A stretch of DNA of 64,000 nucleotides from Channa striata (Eukaryota > Chordata > Actinopteri > Anabantiformes > Channidae), in assembly GCA_033026295.1 (NCBI GenBank), contig CM065175.1, positions 28,352,375 through 28,416,374 on the forward strand. Direction: 5' to 3'. Position 1 is the first letter of the stretch. Every line of letters begins with the position of its first letter. Made by a program: the position numbers and the translations under genes. The notes under the pieces are model-generated. The model was given only the letters and a program-made list of their open reading frames with translations, was not told the origin of the DNA and did not search any database. Of the stretch, positions 1 through 12,000 are shown piece after piece.

Positions 1-100
1 CCCAAGCGCACAGTTGCTCAGGGTATCAAGTTATTTATTTTATCAGCTTTTTAAGTTTTGTGAACTAACTTTATGTTTGTTTGTGCCTGGGTCTGCACAG

Positions 101-275
101 GCTACAATCTGCTCTCACAAGTTTCTTGAAAAACAAAAACTCAATGTCCGAGGTTTCAGAAAAGAAGGTTTTTGTTGACAGCTTAATTGATGTTCACAGC
201 CTGCAGTTGCAACTTACAGAATTTGATAAGAAGACGGGCTATCACATGTTGATTAAATACATATTTACACATTAA
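101..275 (+). CDS. possible 3'-terminal exon of an unrecognised upstream gene
   Basis: A pyrimidine/GT-rich tract ending in CACAG is followed by an open frame of about 58 codons to a TAA, with acidic and basic residues and no low-complexity bias. It could be the last coding exon of a gene whose other exons lie left of the window. I do not recognise the protein, and no AATAAA lies close downstream. It may equally be a chance frame. Confidence 0.2.
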
Positions 276-867
276 CAGCCCACTGACTTTACCAAAGCTT
301 TTTATTGAAATGGTGAGAATTTAAATTTTATTGGGACAATGTGATGACAAATGTGGTGGTTTTCTACACTCCGCCTCTGCCACTCTGTCAACATATGCTA
401 GCATTAACTTTAACGCTTGCATCACTGGTGGTATTCCTTTCTGTTTCCTTTTTTGTTTGTTTTTTTTATTGTTTTATTTCAGACTCATCTTTGCATAATT
501 CAAATTACTTATCCCTCTGGCCTTGTTCAAAATCACTAAACAATCAGTTTATAAGCGCCTGTTTTTGGCCACCAACAAACTAAGGCTGTAAGTTTTTTAA
601 ACGCTACTGGTTTTTCTTGTATTGTTAATGGGACAGTCTGAGATATGTAAATGCTTAACAACAACACTAATTATTATGCATTATTTTTGTGCAGGGAAAG
701 TTAAACTCCCACTTAGTGTGCTTTTGGACAAAAATGGCCACCTCCTTTTTGCAATCCTAAAATGCTACAAAATGAATACATAATAGGTTTTTCACTTCAA
801 CAAAAATGTTTTATTATTTGCATCAGTCATGGTCATGAAAACCAAAATTTCATTCAGATACAGAATT
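276..867. other. intergenic, no gene seen
   Basis: AT-rich sequence with short T runs. The small frames here have no recognisable domain and no convincing splice context. Confidence 0.5.
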
Positions 868-1639
868 TTAACCCTTTAACACTATGGGCTCTATGCTGGC
901 CATTTGTGTCCACTTCACTCTCTCTTTTTTCCGTTTTAGCTGTGTTAATGCAAATGGAATAAAACTTCCCTAGGGTCTTGATATTCTTATTTGTTTTAGA
1001 TTTCAACTTTAGCTCTCTAAATAAATCAGTGATATGCTGTTTACATCAAAATGTAGCACTTGGCTCCATCGTGGCCATTTCTGGCAAATTGATACCCATA
1101 AAACTACATCTTTTCGTTTTTACAAAATTCCATTATACAATTAGGTAAAATTGCTTTTATTCTAAAAAGAACACTTGAAAATTGTAGTTTTGAATGTTTT
1201 CTAACAGATTATGGCATTTGTCCATTTTTTTTTTGAAAGGTAGACATTTCATGTAATATTCTTCGTTTCCATTACGGGCGTATGATGGTTTACTGCTCTC
1301 CAATGGAGCCAGTGAATGACACAATTTTGACATGGATGTGATGTTAAAAATTTGGGGTTAGTGATTTGTGTTTGTGCATGAAAAAACTGTGCCTGTGGGT
1401 GAAATTGCAGTGCATATATGTATTTACAAGATGGTGAATTAATTGATGTATCATAACTCCAAGTTGCAGTGAATTTCTGTTAATCCAGCTACATACCTTT
1501 TAGTTTCCCAGGCAAACAAATGCTATGCTGAAGTTGAAAATTTAAAAGAACCTCAAAAATATCTAGACCCTTAAGAAGTTTTATTTCATTTGCATTAACA
1601 CAGCTAAAAGGATAACAAAAGGGAAGTGACTAAGGTTAA
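868..1639. mobile_element. piggyBac-like non-autonomous element (MITE) with long inverted repeats
   Basis: The left end reads TTAA followed by CCCTTTAACAC, and the right end closes on TTAA at 1636-1639. The flanks are long imperfect inverted repeats: the left arm at about 930-1000 (TTTTAGCTGTGTTAATGCAA, then ATAAAACTT and GGGTCT.GATAT) recurs reverse-complemented at about 1550-1620. The interior has no transposase frame. TTAA target sites and CCC..GGG-type ends are features of the piggyBac superfamily. The right terminus looks eroded, so the exact end is uncertain. Confidence 0.55.
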
Positions 1640-2209
1640 AATAAAATATTCTCAAGGACCTATGCAATGTAAAATAATAATCTACTAATCAATAAAACTA
1701 CAACTGTTTTAGGTTTGAAAATTGTAATAAAATTATCACATGTAGCATCAGGAATCTCTGATACTTGTAATGTTACCGGTCTCATTGAATAGATTAAGTG
1801 CATTTTATTTCCCCACTTCACAATTGGTGTGTTTATTTTATGCCATCAAAAACAAAATGATTTGAAAGGGGGTAATATCTTCACTGTAACCACTGGACTT
1901 CCTCAGGTATGTAGCCCGTGTTTGGAAGTGATAAATTTACTGTAACTGAAATATAATTTTTGTTAAAGGTACTCGAGGTTTGGGTTTTTTTTTTGGTTTG
2001 TTTTAATTCTGTTCTAATTTGGAACTGATGGCCGGAAGGAGACCCTGGTTTACTAATGCATCCCCTCAGTTCCTGCTTGCAGCATTCTCAGTCAGTGTAG
2101 GTGTGCAATAATGTCCATGTTGGCTCCACTAACGGATCCACACAACACGGGAGTAGAGTGTCTTTGATCATTACAACACAATCCAAACAACAGTGATTTT
2201 AGTCTCGTG
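1640..2209. other. intergenic, no gene seen
   Basis: AT-rich sequence without a convincing coding exon, RNA gene or recognisable repeat. Confidence 0.45.
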
Positions 2210-2270
2210 TCAGATGCTTATATCCAAAGCAACTTACAATGGGGTACAAGGCAAGCAAAAAATCTTAAAT
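2210..2270. repeat. fragment of a common fish dispersed repeat
   Basis: The stretch CAGATGCTTATATCCAAAGC followed by AACTTACA matches a motif that recurs widely in teleost genomes (GACGCTTTTATCCAAAGCGA type). Only the core is preserved. Family assignment is from memory. Confidence 0.35.
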
Positions 2271-2880
2271 CAAGGGGAAAAACATCAAAGTAAAATGCTA
2301 TCACAGAAGTGTTTCTGTTTCATGAGATGCAAGTACGAGAAAGAACAGAAAATTAGTTTTTGTTAAAATGGTTTAAAAAACATTTATATTTATAAAGTGT
2401 AACTAAACCCCTAGGTCGGACCCAAACTGTGTGAAGAAAGAGTTGGTCAGGTTGACATCCCCTGAGAAAAATGGCTGAGATATCAGTCAGAGAAAAATGA
2501 AAAGCAAAACCCAGAGAGCTCTTGAAATTAGAGATGAGGGAAATTTCCTCTCAAGGGTCCTCTTAGACAGGCAGTGTGATGAACTTGTTCGTTTGCTCCA
2601 TCATTGGTCATAAACGTTACGTAAACAATCTGCCAAATGTGACTAAACTTTTTTCATTGTGATTTAAAAATAGACATAATAATTATTGGGGATTGTAACG
2701 TAAACTGTAATGGAAAGGACAGAAAATATCTTTGAAGTCATTGACAGTTTTAATTTTACTGTACTTATAGAACAGCCCACTCAACTGTACATTGAAAAAC
2801 ACTAGTAGATCAACTTTTTTGTTTGTTTGTCCACACTAATTCGTGTAGACCTACATCTTTTCACAATATAATTTTAAATA
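2271..2880. other. intergenic, no gene seen
   Basis: No sustained coding frame or clear repeat structure, apart from scattered AT-rich tracts. Confidence 0.4.
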
Positions 2881-2889
2881 TTCAACAAC

Positions 2890-4270
2890 AAAATGGCTTT
2901 GCAAGGAACTGATCTGTACCGCAAGGCACTGAATGAACATGCTGCTGCCCCCTCTGGGCTCACCATGGGTGACATGACCAAGTACTAGGCTGCTTCTTAC
3001 AACCTTCTGAAAGTAGTGAAAGAGGCAAATCGGCGTTATAGGAATAAAGTAGAAACACAGCTAGACCATCGAGACAGCGGAGGGTGTAGGCGGGACTAAA
3101 GATAATCATGGACTACAGAGGACAAGGAAACACATCAGGTGAAGTTGATTGTACACTCGTTAATGACTTGAACTCCTTCTATGAGCGCTTTAACAACAAG
3201 ACCGCTAAGAGTGGTACAGAGCAGGATGTAAGGAGAGCTCTGAAGAGAGTGAATAGCAGAAAGTTGGCTGGTCCTGATGGAATTCCAGGAAGAGTGCTGA
3301 AAGCTTGTGCAGATCAGCTGGCTCAAGTGTTCATCTGCATCTTTGATATATCCTTAGCCCTGTCAACAGTGCCTGCATGTTTCAAGATATCCACCATTAC
3401 TCCTGTGCCAAAGAATTCCAATCCTGCAGGTCCAAATGATTACACTCCTGTAGGGCTGACATGGTTATGAAGTGCTTAAAGAGAATTGTAAAAGATCTCA
3501 TATGTGCCATCATTACCAAACCTCCTTGATCCCCCTACAATTTGCTTACCTTCAAAACAGAAGCACAGATGATGCCATGTCCGTCATACCACGCTTACAC
3601 ATCTGGACAATTGGAAAGGGAATTTTGCAAGGCTTCTTTTTATAGACTAAAGCTAGTCCCTTCATGACTCATCAATAAAGCTTAGTGAACTGCGACTAGG
3701 CCACTTATTATGCTCCTGGATACTGAGCTTCTTTACAAATGGATCACAGTTGGTAAATATCGCACAGTGCTTCTCAGAAAGCATTACACTGAACATCGGA
3801 TCACCTCAAAGTTGTGTTCCGAGTCCCCTGCTTTTCTCTCTACACCCACAACTACTATGCTTGAAACAGCTCTAACTCCATTGTGAAGGTTGCAGATGAC
3901 ACAGTGGTGGTTGGTCTGATCCAGAAAAATGACTAAGACAGCTTACATGGAGGAGCGATAACAACTATCTTCCTGGTGTAATGTCAATAACTTGGACTTC
4001 AATGTCTCAAAGACCAAGGAGATGGTGGTGGACTTCAGGAAAGGGCAGCAAGTCTCTCGGTACCTCATATCTCTTCACTGGTGGAGGAGGCTAGGAAATG
4101 TTTGTACTATGTCAGACAGCTGAGAAAGTTCAGGATCTCCTGGGGTCTGTGCAAAATCTTCTACTGCTCTATCATCTGGTTTGGGAATGGCAGCTCCCAG
4201 GACAAAAAGGACTTAAGGAGAGTCCACAGTCAGGAGGTGCAAGTCCAGGGGACAGCAGATTATGAATGAT
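2890..4270 (+). mobile_element. decayed non-LTR retrotransposon (CR1/L2/Jockey-type reverse transcriptase), sense
   Basis: Translation at 3108-3470 gives the N-terminal reverse transcriptase region, with a RKLAGPDGIPGRVLKACADQ block and a later NDY.PVGLT block where active elements have NDYRPVALT. Further downstream in shifted frames come a KVADDTVVVGL block (palm catalytic motif, about 3885-3920), then a VSKTKEMVVDF-like block and a C-terminal LYYVRQLRKF block. Multiple frameshifts and stops show it is dead. It lies head-on against the antisense LINE fragment that follows. Confidence 0.8.
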
Positions 4271-4289
4271 ATTTACCACCCAAACCACA

Positions 4290-5535
4290 GTTTCCCATCC
4301 AAGTGGTTAAGCTCCCATACAAGGTTCTCTGAATGGTGCAAATGTAAAAGTTCTTGAGCACCTTGAGGGGGAGCTTAAAGTGTCTTATTCATCTGAGGAG
4401 TTACAGATGCTATCTGGCCTTCTTCACCATGATGTTTATGTGATGTGTCCAGGAAAGGTCTTGTGGAATAGTCACTATCAGGTATTTGAAAGTTTACTTT
4501 TTCAACTTCAGAGCCACTGATGAGAAGTGGGTGAAAGAACCTCTGCTGTTTCCTACTGAAGTCCACTATCAATTCCTTTGCTTTGCTAATGTTCCGCAGA
4601 TTATACTCTCAACACCAGTTCCCCAGGTGGGAGACCTCCCTCATGTAGGCTGCCTCGTTGTTGTCAGAAATCAGTCCCACTACAACAGTGCTGTCAGCAA
4701 ACTTTTTATGATCATGTTGGAATCTGAGGTGGCTTCACAGTCATGGGTGTACAATGAGTACAGCAGAGGGCTGAGCACACAACCCTGGGGGGGGGGATCC
4801 AGTTTTGAGTATGAGTTGGGGATGAGGTGTGGTTGCCCAGCTGAACAACTTGTGATCTGTTGGTCAGGAAGCTATGGATGCCCATGTGAAAGGATGGGTT
4901 CAGACCCATGTCACACAGTTTGAAGACCAGTCTGGAGGGGATTATGGTGTTAAATGCTGAGCTAAAATCAACAAACCTCATCAGTGGTTCTCGACGGCCT
5001 GCTTGCAAACTTTAACATGTCCAGAGAAGTGGTGATGAATATTTTGAGGAGTTTCTCAAAGCATTTCATCACTAACAATGTGAGGGCTTTGGGACTGATG
5101 GGGGAATGTGGAATGTTCGGGGTAGGGATTATAATAGACTTACTAAAGCAAATAGAAATCACACACTGTTGTAGCGAGAGGTTAAATATCACTCCGATAA
5201 GTACAGGCTTTAAGGACACATCCGCTAATGCCGTCTGGCCCAGCTGCTTTCCTGGTGTTTACTCTTTTAAACCTCCTTACGTCACGCTCCGTCACAGTGT
5301 CTCCCTATCTCCTGCTGGGAGCATAGCATGTGGTCAAATTCCCGAATAAAAGCGTGCGAAAAAGTTATCCAATTCATCAGCCAGGGAGGTATCAGCACTC
5401 GCCAGGTGAGCGCATCGTGCTTTATAGTCTGTGATAGTACGTATTCCCTGCCACAGTCTTTGTTGATTTTCAAATGTATGCAGATGATGCAGTTCTCTTT
5501 GCAAGCGCAAAGAGAATTCAAGAGTCCTCATCAAT
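4290..5535 (-). mobile_element. decayed non-LTR retrotransposon fragment (CR1/L2/Jockey-type), antisense
   Basis: On the minus strand, reading from 5535 down, there is a WQGIRTITDYKARC..LADELDNFFARF block, then a frame around the RT core, then FVDFSSAFNTIIPSRL (palm motif A) with VVCSALCCTHCT (a degraded RT motif B), then IVDFSRKQQ near 4550. The order is that of one LINE ORF2, broken by frameshifts. It differs in sequence from the sense fragment beside it, so this is probably a separate insertion and not a foldback copy. Confidence 0.75.
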
Positions 5536-5540
5536 TCTGA

Positions 5541-6000
5541 CTTCTGTAATGGTTCTTGTAAATGTTTTTTTTTTTTTCAATCTTGCTTAATACTGAATTC
5601 CAAAAAACTATTTGCATGATGTTCCCAGACGAACAGTGGATATAAAACACTCTGGTATCTTCCTGAGAGGAGAGAAACTACCAATTGTGTAGTTACATAG
5701 TGTAACACTGTATTCTACACTAAATTTCAAAAGGCTGTTACCCAGAGTGAAATTCAGTCTACAAAACTTTAAAAACATAAGACTATAACATTTGGTTATA
5801 CTAGAATGTTTCTACATTCTATCTCCTATCATATATTGAGTACTGTATCACAAGCTGGTATTTAACAGGTGTAAATGCACTATTTTTTTTATAAAGTGTT
5901 TCTAAAAGTAATTTTCTTTTCACTGTTGTAATATTTTAATCAAATACAATTTATTGAACTTTGAGAAAATTAAGTCATAAATACGCAGACTTCATTTATA
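5541..6000. other. intergenic, no gene seen
   Basis: AT-rich sequence with T runs. No feature recognised. Confidence 0.4.
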
Positions 6001-6004
6001 GGGT

Positions 6005-6540
6005 TCTACATGGACTCGCCTCATGTCTGATCTATTTTTAATTGACGAATCACAGCAGCGTCAGGACAAGGGCCTCCTCCAGAAAAGACTGTCAATTGCC
6101 TTACAGAAGAAAGGCCTTTGGAAAAAATGCACTTTATGTGAAGGATGGTATATGGAACAGACTACCACAAGCAATAAATGTCCCACTTTTACAACTCAAC
6201 TCAAACAGTGGCTGAAAGAAAACCCGTCCGGGGATCATTTTGGTTGTTGTTTTTAATTTTGTTTTCTTTACCTGTTCTATTTTGTTATGTGTTCCTGTTG
6301 CTTTGTTGCTCTTTTCTCCCTTCACTTTCCACTCAGCCCAACTGGTCAAGGCATAGGGCCACCCACCCTTACCCTGTTTCTGCTGGAGGTTTCCTCCGTT
6401 ATAGGGAGTTTTTCCTTTCCACTGTTGCTTATGGCTGCTCAAGGAGGATTTGTTGGGTTTTCTCTGGATGACTTTACTATGTAAAGAACCTTGAGATGAC
6501 TTTGTTGTAAATTGGCACCATAAAAATATCTTGAATTGAA
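6005..6540 (+). mobile_element. LINE C-terminal codons plus 3' UTR, sense
   Basis: The frame ending near 6256 gives FTTQLKQWLKENPSGDHFG, a typical LINE ORF2 C-terminus. It is followed by a 3' UTR-like segment (GGTTTCCTCCGTTATAGGGA..TTTTTCC..TTGTAAATTGGCACCATA) ending in TTGAATTGAAATT. The same 3' UTR occurs antisense beside the long L2 element at 30.7-31.1 kb, which ties this fragment to that family. It is truncated at its 5' end. Confidence 0.7.
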
Positions 6541-7275
6541 ATTGTTACCTGCCGAGGGACTATGGATGCAAATTAGCATTTTAACTATAATCTGGCATAT
6601 TTACATCTGTTGTTGTATGTTGTATTAATAGATGTTCATCATTATGCATTGTCCCTATCAAGTAACATAATTTCTTATAAATCTGCCATACCAGTTCATT
6701 TAATTGCTGGAGTTCCTCTTCTCCACAGTCTCCCAAACGTTCAGTGCTAGGTCATTTGAACTGTATAAAAGGTTTTCCCTGTCATGGCATGTCTTAACCA
6801 GACCAAACAGTGTGATAAAAAACAAACGTAACTCATAGGTTAGCATTAGGTAGCTAATGTTGGTTAGTTAGCACTCACCTTTGCATTGACAATGAAGAAT
6901 TTCTCATGCTTCACCTCCCAAATTGCATCGCTATTGTCCATCCACACTGAAAATCTGTAATAAATATTTGTACTGCTATAAGCTTTGATCGTGGCAGCCG
7001 TATAAGGGGAAGGGGATTCATATAACATTATGCAGACACTGTCAAAAGTGGAGCCCTAATAGGAACCTTTTAGTTTCTAGAACACTTTGCTGGATGCTGT
7101 AGATATACTGGAAGTGCCTAAAACACGTAAATTGATTTCAGGTCTTGTTTTTTATTTGTTTAGTAATCTGAATATTTGTTACTTGGACCAGATGGAAAAT
7201 TAAAATGTCTGTTCTCCAACTTTATGGTGCAGTTGTCACTCACCACGTGCTGTGCGTCCCTGTTGTGTCTTCCAG
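6541..7275. other. upstream or intronic sequence of the tropomyosin gene
   Basis: No tropomyosin exon 1 or 2 could be found here or further left. If the gene is intact this is intron leading to exon 3. The pyrimidine-rich run TGTTGTGTCTTCCAG just before 7276 is the exon 3 acceptor. Confidence 0.5.
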
Positions 7276-8999
7276 GCAGAGGCAGAGGTGGGCTCTCTGG
7301 GTCGGCGTCTGCAACTGATGGAGGAGAATCTGGACCGAGCTCAGGAGAGACTGGCAACTGCCCTGCACAAACTGGATGAGGTAGAAAAGGCTGCGGATGA
7401 AAGCGAGAGGTCAGACTCCAGGCGTCTGTGACACAGGTAGGACAATGTAGTTTGCTGCAGATACTGACTCTCTCACTGCCCTTCATCATCCAGAGGAATG
7501 AAGGTGATAGAAAACCGAGCTCTTAAGGATGAGGAAAAGATGGAGCAGCTGGAAGTTCATCTGAGAGAAGCAAAACTGATTGCTGAAGAGGCTGACAGGA
7601 AGTACGAGGAGGTCAGAAAATGCAACATGCATGTGTACAATCACATACACACACACCTTACCTGCCCAAATGCATAGGCAATTACAATTTGGTGTTTAAC
7701 TCAACACAGACACACCAAGCTGACAGTCAGCCAGCATCAGGCAGTTGGGAGCGTCAGTTAGCCTAGCCTTTGTTATGTGTACGAAACCGTTGCTGTTAGT
7801 TGAACCACTGCCATTGGCTTTTCAGGACACATGTTGAATTGCTGCTCAGCTTAGTGAATCATTGCACAACTTTCAACTTTATTTATATAGCGCCAATTTA
7901 CAACAAGGTCATCTCAGGACACTTTACATAATAAAGTCAAGACTATACAAACATTTAGAGAAAACCCAACTAATCCAACAAACCCAGCAACAATCCAAAA
8001 CAATAAGAGACTGTGGTATTAACAATGCCAGTTCAGTTGTAGCTTCTTAATAGACACATCATTGTTTAAAAGAAGTTAGAACCCATGTACATAGAGTCAG
8101 TGTTGTTTTAAAGGTAGGCTATCACTTTTTAACAGTTTGTACGTATTTGGTCACAGGTTTTCCTCTTTTATATTCTGCAAGCAGAGAACATGCAGTGTTT
8201 TGTTTGTTGTTCTTTTGTTTCTTGTAGGGCCAGTCAAAATATCTAATTAATTAATATAATATTTTTAATTTTTAAAAATTGTCTAAATTAAAACGTGTGT
8301 GTCCTATTGAGATGCTTCCAAGTATGTTTGCTTTATGGGGGTGGTAATGTTTGCAACAGTTGAAGACAATGAAAAAAATCAGTGAAAGGTATTGTTAGAT
8401 TAAATGTCAAACATCCCAAGTCCTCTTTCTTTTACACAGTCTCTTCATTGATGCTGTAGCATTAGCCACCTTTTAGCATCAATAAACTGTTAATGCGTTC
8501 AGGGACAATACAAAGTTTATGTTTTGGAAACTTTTAGAGCCTAAGGTGTATTTACTTAAGCCTTTATTGTTGCACAGCTTCTTACAGTGTTTATCTTTAC
8601 AATCTTAATAGTGCATAAAAGGAGATCAGCTAGTGGCACTTTCCTTGGTTAAAGCACATATGGTGCTAGGGAACAGCATGTAGTTTTAATGAAACAGTTT
8701 GAATCATGTTTTTTGAAAAAATATCTACAATTGTCAACCATTTAAAACACATACCCGAACTGAGCTGAAATTATAAAACCAGCCCTGCATTTTTGGACAG
8801 TTCTTGAGACAGAAGCACACAGAATTTCTGATGCTCACCTGTACATTTAACCATGACATCCATCAAACTGTGATGTGGTTGGTAGATTAAAAATGTTGAA
8901 TGCTTCATTGATAGGTGGCTCGTAAACTGGTTATGGTAGAGGGAGAACTGGAACGAGCTGAGGAGAGAGCTGAGCAAGCTGAGAGGTTTGTAAAGTGCC

Positions 9000-9039
<40 letters not shown>

Positions 9040-12000
9040 TCTGTCATTGTCCACTTTAATAGGAATACTAGCCAGTTTAGTGTTATTGGGGTTATCAGAT
9101 TATTAGAAACCCATCAATATATAACATAATCAAGAGTAATGTTGTAGGCTGCTCAGTCTGTACAAAAACATGTGGACTTCATTATAAAAACACACCACAT
9201 GTGTTAAAGCTGCTTACAACCATAACACTGGTCTGATGCTTAAAAAAAGAAAGAAAACACCTCCTCTTTTTCTGTAATGTGCAGCAAAAGATGAGGTTTT
9301 GCTGAAGAGCCTGCAGTTGTCAGAGGACAATGTACAAAGGGTCACATACACAAACCTACACACACACACCCCACACACACAGTCAGTCAGTACACACTGT
9401 AACTTTATTTGTTAAGCTCTTTAAAACAACAAGGTTGAACAAAGTGTTGTACAGGTTCAGACATAAAATGTTAAAATAAAACTAGGTAATGAAAAATAAA
9501 TAAAAAACAACAATTTAACAATAAATAACACAAATAAAATATTGTCAAAACTCGAACTGCGCTAAAAGCCAGTCAAAACAAAGGGGTCTTAAGAAACGAT
9601 TTAAAAACAGGCAAGGAAGAGGCATGTCTGATGTGCAAGGGCAGCTCGTTCCACAATTTTGGAGCTGCCATCGCAAAAGCTCTGTCCCCTCTGAGCCTCT
9701 GTTTAGTTTTTGGTACACTCAGGAGCAGCAGGCCGGCTGATCTGAGTGACCGAGGGGGAGTAGATAAATGCAGGAGTTCGGAGAGATACAGTGGGGCAGC
9801 ACCAATTAAACATTTAAAAACAAATAAGAGAACTTTAAAATGGATCCTAAAACGCACAGGCAGCCAGTGAAAAGAGGATAAAATAGGTTTAATGTGCTCA
9901 TGTTTTCTAGTGCCAGTTAAGACGTGCAGCGGTTTTGGATGAGCTGCAGTCGAGAGATTGACGACTGACTGACGCTAAAATAAAGTGCATTACAGTAATC
10001 CAGCCGGGTGGTAACAAAGGCGTGGATTACTGTCTCAAAGTCCTGCATAGTAAGAACTGGCTTAACTTTGGCCAGTTGCCTCAGGGGGAAAAAAAAATAG
10101 ACTTTACAACAGACCAAATCTGACTCTCAAGCTTTAGGTCGTAGTCCATTTTAAGACCAAGGTTAATAATTTCTGATTTGGCGTATTCAGCCAAGGGACC
10201 CAAGTCTACAGAGGCAGCAGCCCCTTAGGTGAATTGGTTCCCAGCACAATTACCTCAGTCTTTGAATCATTAAAATGTAAAAAGTTAAAAGCCATTCAGG
10301 CCTTAGACTGTCCTTTAAACAGTCTAATAATGAGCTGACAGAGAAACCAGCCCTCTTATTTAGTGGAACATAGATCTGACCATCATCAGCATAGCAATGA
10401 AAAGAGATGCCATGTTTTATGAAGATGGAGTCAAGGGGCAGCAAATACAAAGAAAACAAGATGGGGCCTAAAATAGAGCCTTGTGGAACCACTGTATCAA
10501 ATGCCGCAGTTAAATCAAGAGAATGTCATTAAACACCCGCAGAAGAGCAGATTGTGTTTTGTTCTAAAACCAGATTGAAAGATCTCTAAAAGGTTTGCTC
10601 ATTTAAAATTGCTGTTAACGGACTATATACGATTTTCTCTAAAAGCTTTGATAAAAAGGTGATCTGGAGATTAGCCTTAAATTAGCAAGAACAAGTGAAT
10701 CGAGCCCAGGTTTCTTAATGAGAGGTTGAACAATGGCATGTTTAAAATTTTTGGGGACCAGCTCAGAGTTTAGACTACCATTTATAATGATGAGAACAGA
10801 TGGCCCTAAAGTAAGAAAAACCTCTTTAAAAAGACGAGGGAGAAGAGCATCACCGGGTGAACCCGAGGGTTGCAAATGATCTACAATCTCCTGAACCTGA
10901 GACAAGGTGACAGGCTCAAACTGATGAAAGAAAGCAGAGCATAAGTGAGGGACTGATGGGTCAAAAACAGGAGGAGAGATTTGGGCCCTTGCCATAGAGA
11001 CCTTATTAATAAAAAAGTTAAAGTTTTCACAGGTTTCAGAAGTGAATTCAAAACACACAGCTTGTCAATAGATTTGCCCATGGACTTAGGAATCACATAG
11101 TTCTGGCTGAAGAGGACTGAGAACTGAGCGGCAGTGGAGGGGTTACACAAGAGAGCTGAGCAGGAAAGCGACTTTTAACAGTGTGACAAAGCAAGGAGGC
11201 GTGAAATACCACAGGCACATGGTCTGAGAAAACAGCATCACAAACCTCCAAGTTAAAAACAGAAAGACCAAATGATAAAACCAGATCAAGTGTGTGTCCA
11301 CGCTCTTGTGTTGTTAAAATTAGGAGTCAATAAGGTTTAAAAAGTCATTAACCATGGGTTTGTCCAGACAACACATGGATATTAAAATCACCAACTAAAA
11401 GGACACAGTCATACTTTGGCATAACCTCAGCCAGGAAGTCGGCAAAGTAATTTATAAAATCCTTATTGTATTTCGGTGGTCTGTAGATCACTCCACATAG
11501 TACAGGGTGAGAGCGGCCAAGCTCAAATAGACACATTTCGAAGCTGGATAAAGTGGTGGACAGCGAAAGCTGTTTACACCGATACCCACTCCGGTAAATA
11601 GCGGCCGTTCCTTCACCAGTTAAAATAACAATCCGGAGGTAGGAGCTTCGCAAAAATGATCGATTCACCAGCGTTGGCCCATGTCTCAGTCACACAGAAA
11701 CTCCAAACCATTGGAAAGACAGAAATCCTTACTGAAAAATGTTTTGTTTGCCAGAGATATGGCGCGCACACACACAAACAACTCTGACCTCTAACTTTTG
11801 ACCCACAGCAAAAGCCGCATGCTGGAGGAGGAGCTGAAAACTATCTTCACTAGTTCAAAGTCTCTGGAGGCCCAGGCTGAGAAGGTAGGGGGGGTGGGGG
11901 CTTGGGGTCAGCTAGGGTCCTGATCTTAATACTAAGATCAAATCAGTCATTCTGGATATTTTAATTGTAGGTTCAGGTTGTTCAGGTTGTCCAGTTATGT

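Noticed and set aside
8771..9106. Frames with poly(CV) or poly(TH) runs
   Set aside because: They are translations of the (AC)n microsatellite beside tropomyosin exon 5.
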